DNA of 64,000 nucleotides from Daucus carota subsp. sativus. Lineage: Eukaryota; Streptophyta; Magnoliopsida; Apiales; Apiaceae. Made by a program: the position numbers and the translations under genes. The notes under the pieces were generated by a model, which saw nothing but the letters and a program-made list of their open reading frames with translations, was not told the origin of the DNA and did not search any database. Location: positions 42,380,390 to 42,444,389 of the forward strand of contig NC_030384.2 in the NCBI RefSeq assembly GCF_001625215.2, given 5' to 3'. Shown one piece after another: positions 61,700-64,000 of the stretch (the stretch's first letter is position 1; every line of letters starts with the position of its first letter).

Positions 61700-61981
61700 T
61701 GTTATAAAACTTTATAAAAGAAAAGAAGAAGTTTATAAAAGAAAAGAAGAAGAGGTAATATTCTGACAGAGTATTAAGCGCACAATTCTTATTCAGATAG
61801 TTATCTATAACTCATCTGTACAAGGCTATTTATAGTAAAAATCAGATACATCAGTAGTATGAACATAAGCTGTTAACCGTGTGTTGAGAGGATAAAATGG
61901 TAGGCTATTCAATTACATGGTATTGGTAAATGAGTTGACAGCTCCTTCTTTGACAATCACACGCGTAGTTCATTTATAACA
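61700..61981 (-). repeat. Copia 5' LTR (right copy)
   Basis: 282 bp, identical by eye to 56183-56464. In the transcribed (minus) direction it carries TATAAATA at 61827-61834 and should promote the element away from the XBCP3 gene. It ends 285 bp before the XBCP3 start codon. Confidence 0.95.
61827..61834 (-). promoter_or_regulatory. TATA box of the copia 5' LTR
   Basis: The minus strand reads ACTATAAATAGCC inside the LTR. This is the likely core promoter of the genomic RNA; a start 25-35 bp downstream would define the U3/R border. Confidence 0.65.
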
Positions 61982-62266
61982 GCCAAGAAGTAATAATTAA
62001 TAATTATTATTAAATCACTTAGCTGAAAAATCAAAAGAGCAACTCCGGGTCTCCCTAGTAGCCGCGTGGCCTCTTGGAAACACTATACTACAACTACTAG
62101 TCCACAATGCTTGGTGAAGCTTGTGTTTAGCTACCTGGCTCAAGCACGACTCCTCTACAACCTCCAATCACAAAAGCCCACCTACCCGTTTTAACTAACC
62201 ACATTATCTGCACAAAATCTCCACCAAAACAAATCCAGACAAAACACCCAGACTCTTTCCAGACAA
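61982..62266 (+). other. Remaining proximal promoter and leader of XBCP3
   Basis: 285 bp left between the copia element and the XBCP3 ATG. It starts with the second GCCAA target duplication. No clear TATA box was found. Anything further upstream was displaced 5.8 kb by the insertion. Confidence 0.5.

Positions 62267-64000
<1,734 letters not shown>

Larger units (their letters stand above)
56183..61981 (-). mobile_element. Intact Ty1/copia LTR retrotransposon
   Basis: A 5799-bp element with the exact 5-bp target duplication GCCAA (56178-56182 and 61982-61986). The LTRs are 282 bp each, start TG and end CA, and look identical base for base. Transcription would run on the minus strand from the right-hand LTR. 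After that LTR the minus strand reads CGTTATCAGCACGAG, which resembles an initiator-tRNA-Met primer-binding site (TATCAG core). AAGGGGGAGTG (56465-56475) just before the left LTR is the polypurine tract. It encodes separate gag and pol frames without stop codons or frameshifts; pol has protease, integrase, reverse transcriptase and RNase H in copia order. Identical LTRs mean a recent insertion, and the element may be capable of movement. Confidence 0.96.

Overview
This is nuclear DNA from a flowering plant. It is AT-rich, its genes are split by many introns with canonical GT-AG borders, it carries a Ty1/copia LTR retrotransposon, and its intergenic space is full of short non-autonomous DNA transposons (Stowaway-, hAT-, Mutator- and Tourist/Harbinger-type MITEs) and a few SINE-like scraps. 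The encoded proteins look dicot. An asterid such as an Apiaceae species would fit the Stowaway and hAT MITE content, but the species cannot be fixed from the sequence. I see no viral, bacterial or organellar segment, no tRNA, rRNA or CRISPR array.

Layout: 1-6.9 kb is transposon-rich intergenic DNA. 7.5-8.9 kb (+) holds an SHI/STY-type SRS transcription factor with a GAGA tract upstream. 12.9-20.6 kb (+) is a complete 18-exon gene for a tonoplast-type V-ATPase subunit a. Facing it tail to tail at 21.4-23.5 kb (-) is an RD19/cathepsin F-like cysteine protease. 24.7-26.2 kb (+) may hold a small four-exon gene with one in-frame TGA, possibly a pseudogene. 26.2-36.8 kb is gene-poor and includes a clean hAT MITE. 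36.9-39.0 kb (+) is a WAT1 orthologue with a GC-AG intron. 40.8-44.0 kb (+) is a purple acid phosphatase. 44.6-45.5 kb (-) is a DREB2-type AP2/ERF gene with an internal duplication. 47.3-48.4 kb (-) is a small, unrecognised three-exon gene. 49-56 kb is gene-poor. 56.2-62.0 kb is an intact copia element on the minus strand with LTRs that look identical and a 5-bp target duplication. 62.3 kb to the end (+) is the 5' part of an XBCP3-type cysteine protease gene whose granulin end lies outside the window.

These genes are not an operon or obvious cluster. Loose themes are vacuole and secretory-pathway function (V-ATPase a, RD19, XBCP3, purple acid phosphatase; WAT1 is a tonoplast transporter), auxin (SRS proteins act upstream of YUCCA genes; WAT1 moves auxin) and stress (RD19, DREB2). 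I found no convincing new biological system. The most checkable oddities are the intact recent copia insertion about 285 bp upstream of XBCP3, the GC-AG intron of WAT1, the duplicated and residue-altered DREB2 protein, two small candidate genes that only appear when exons are joined, and several MITEs with exact target-site duplications.
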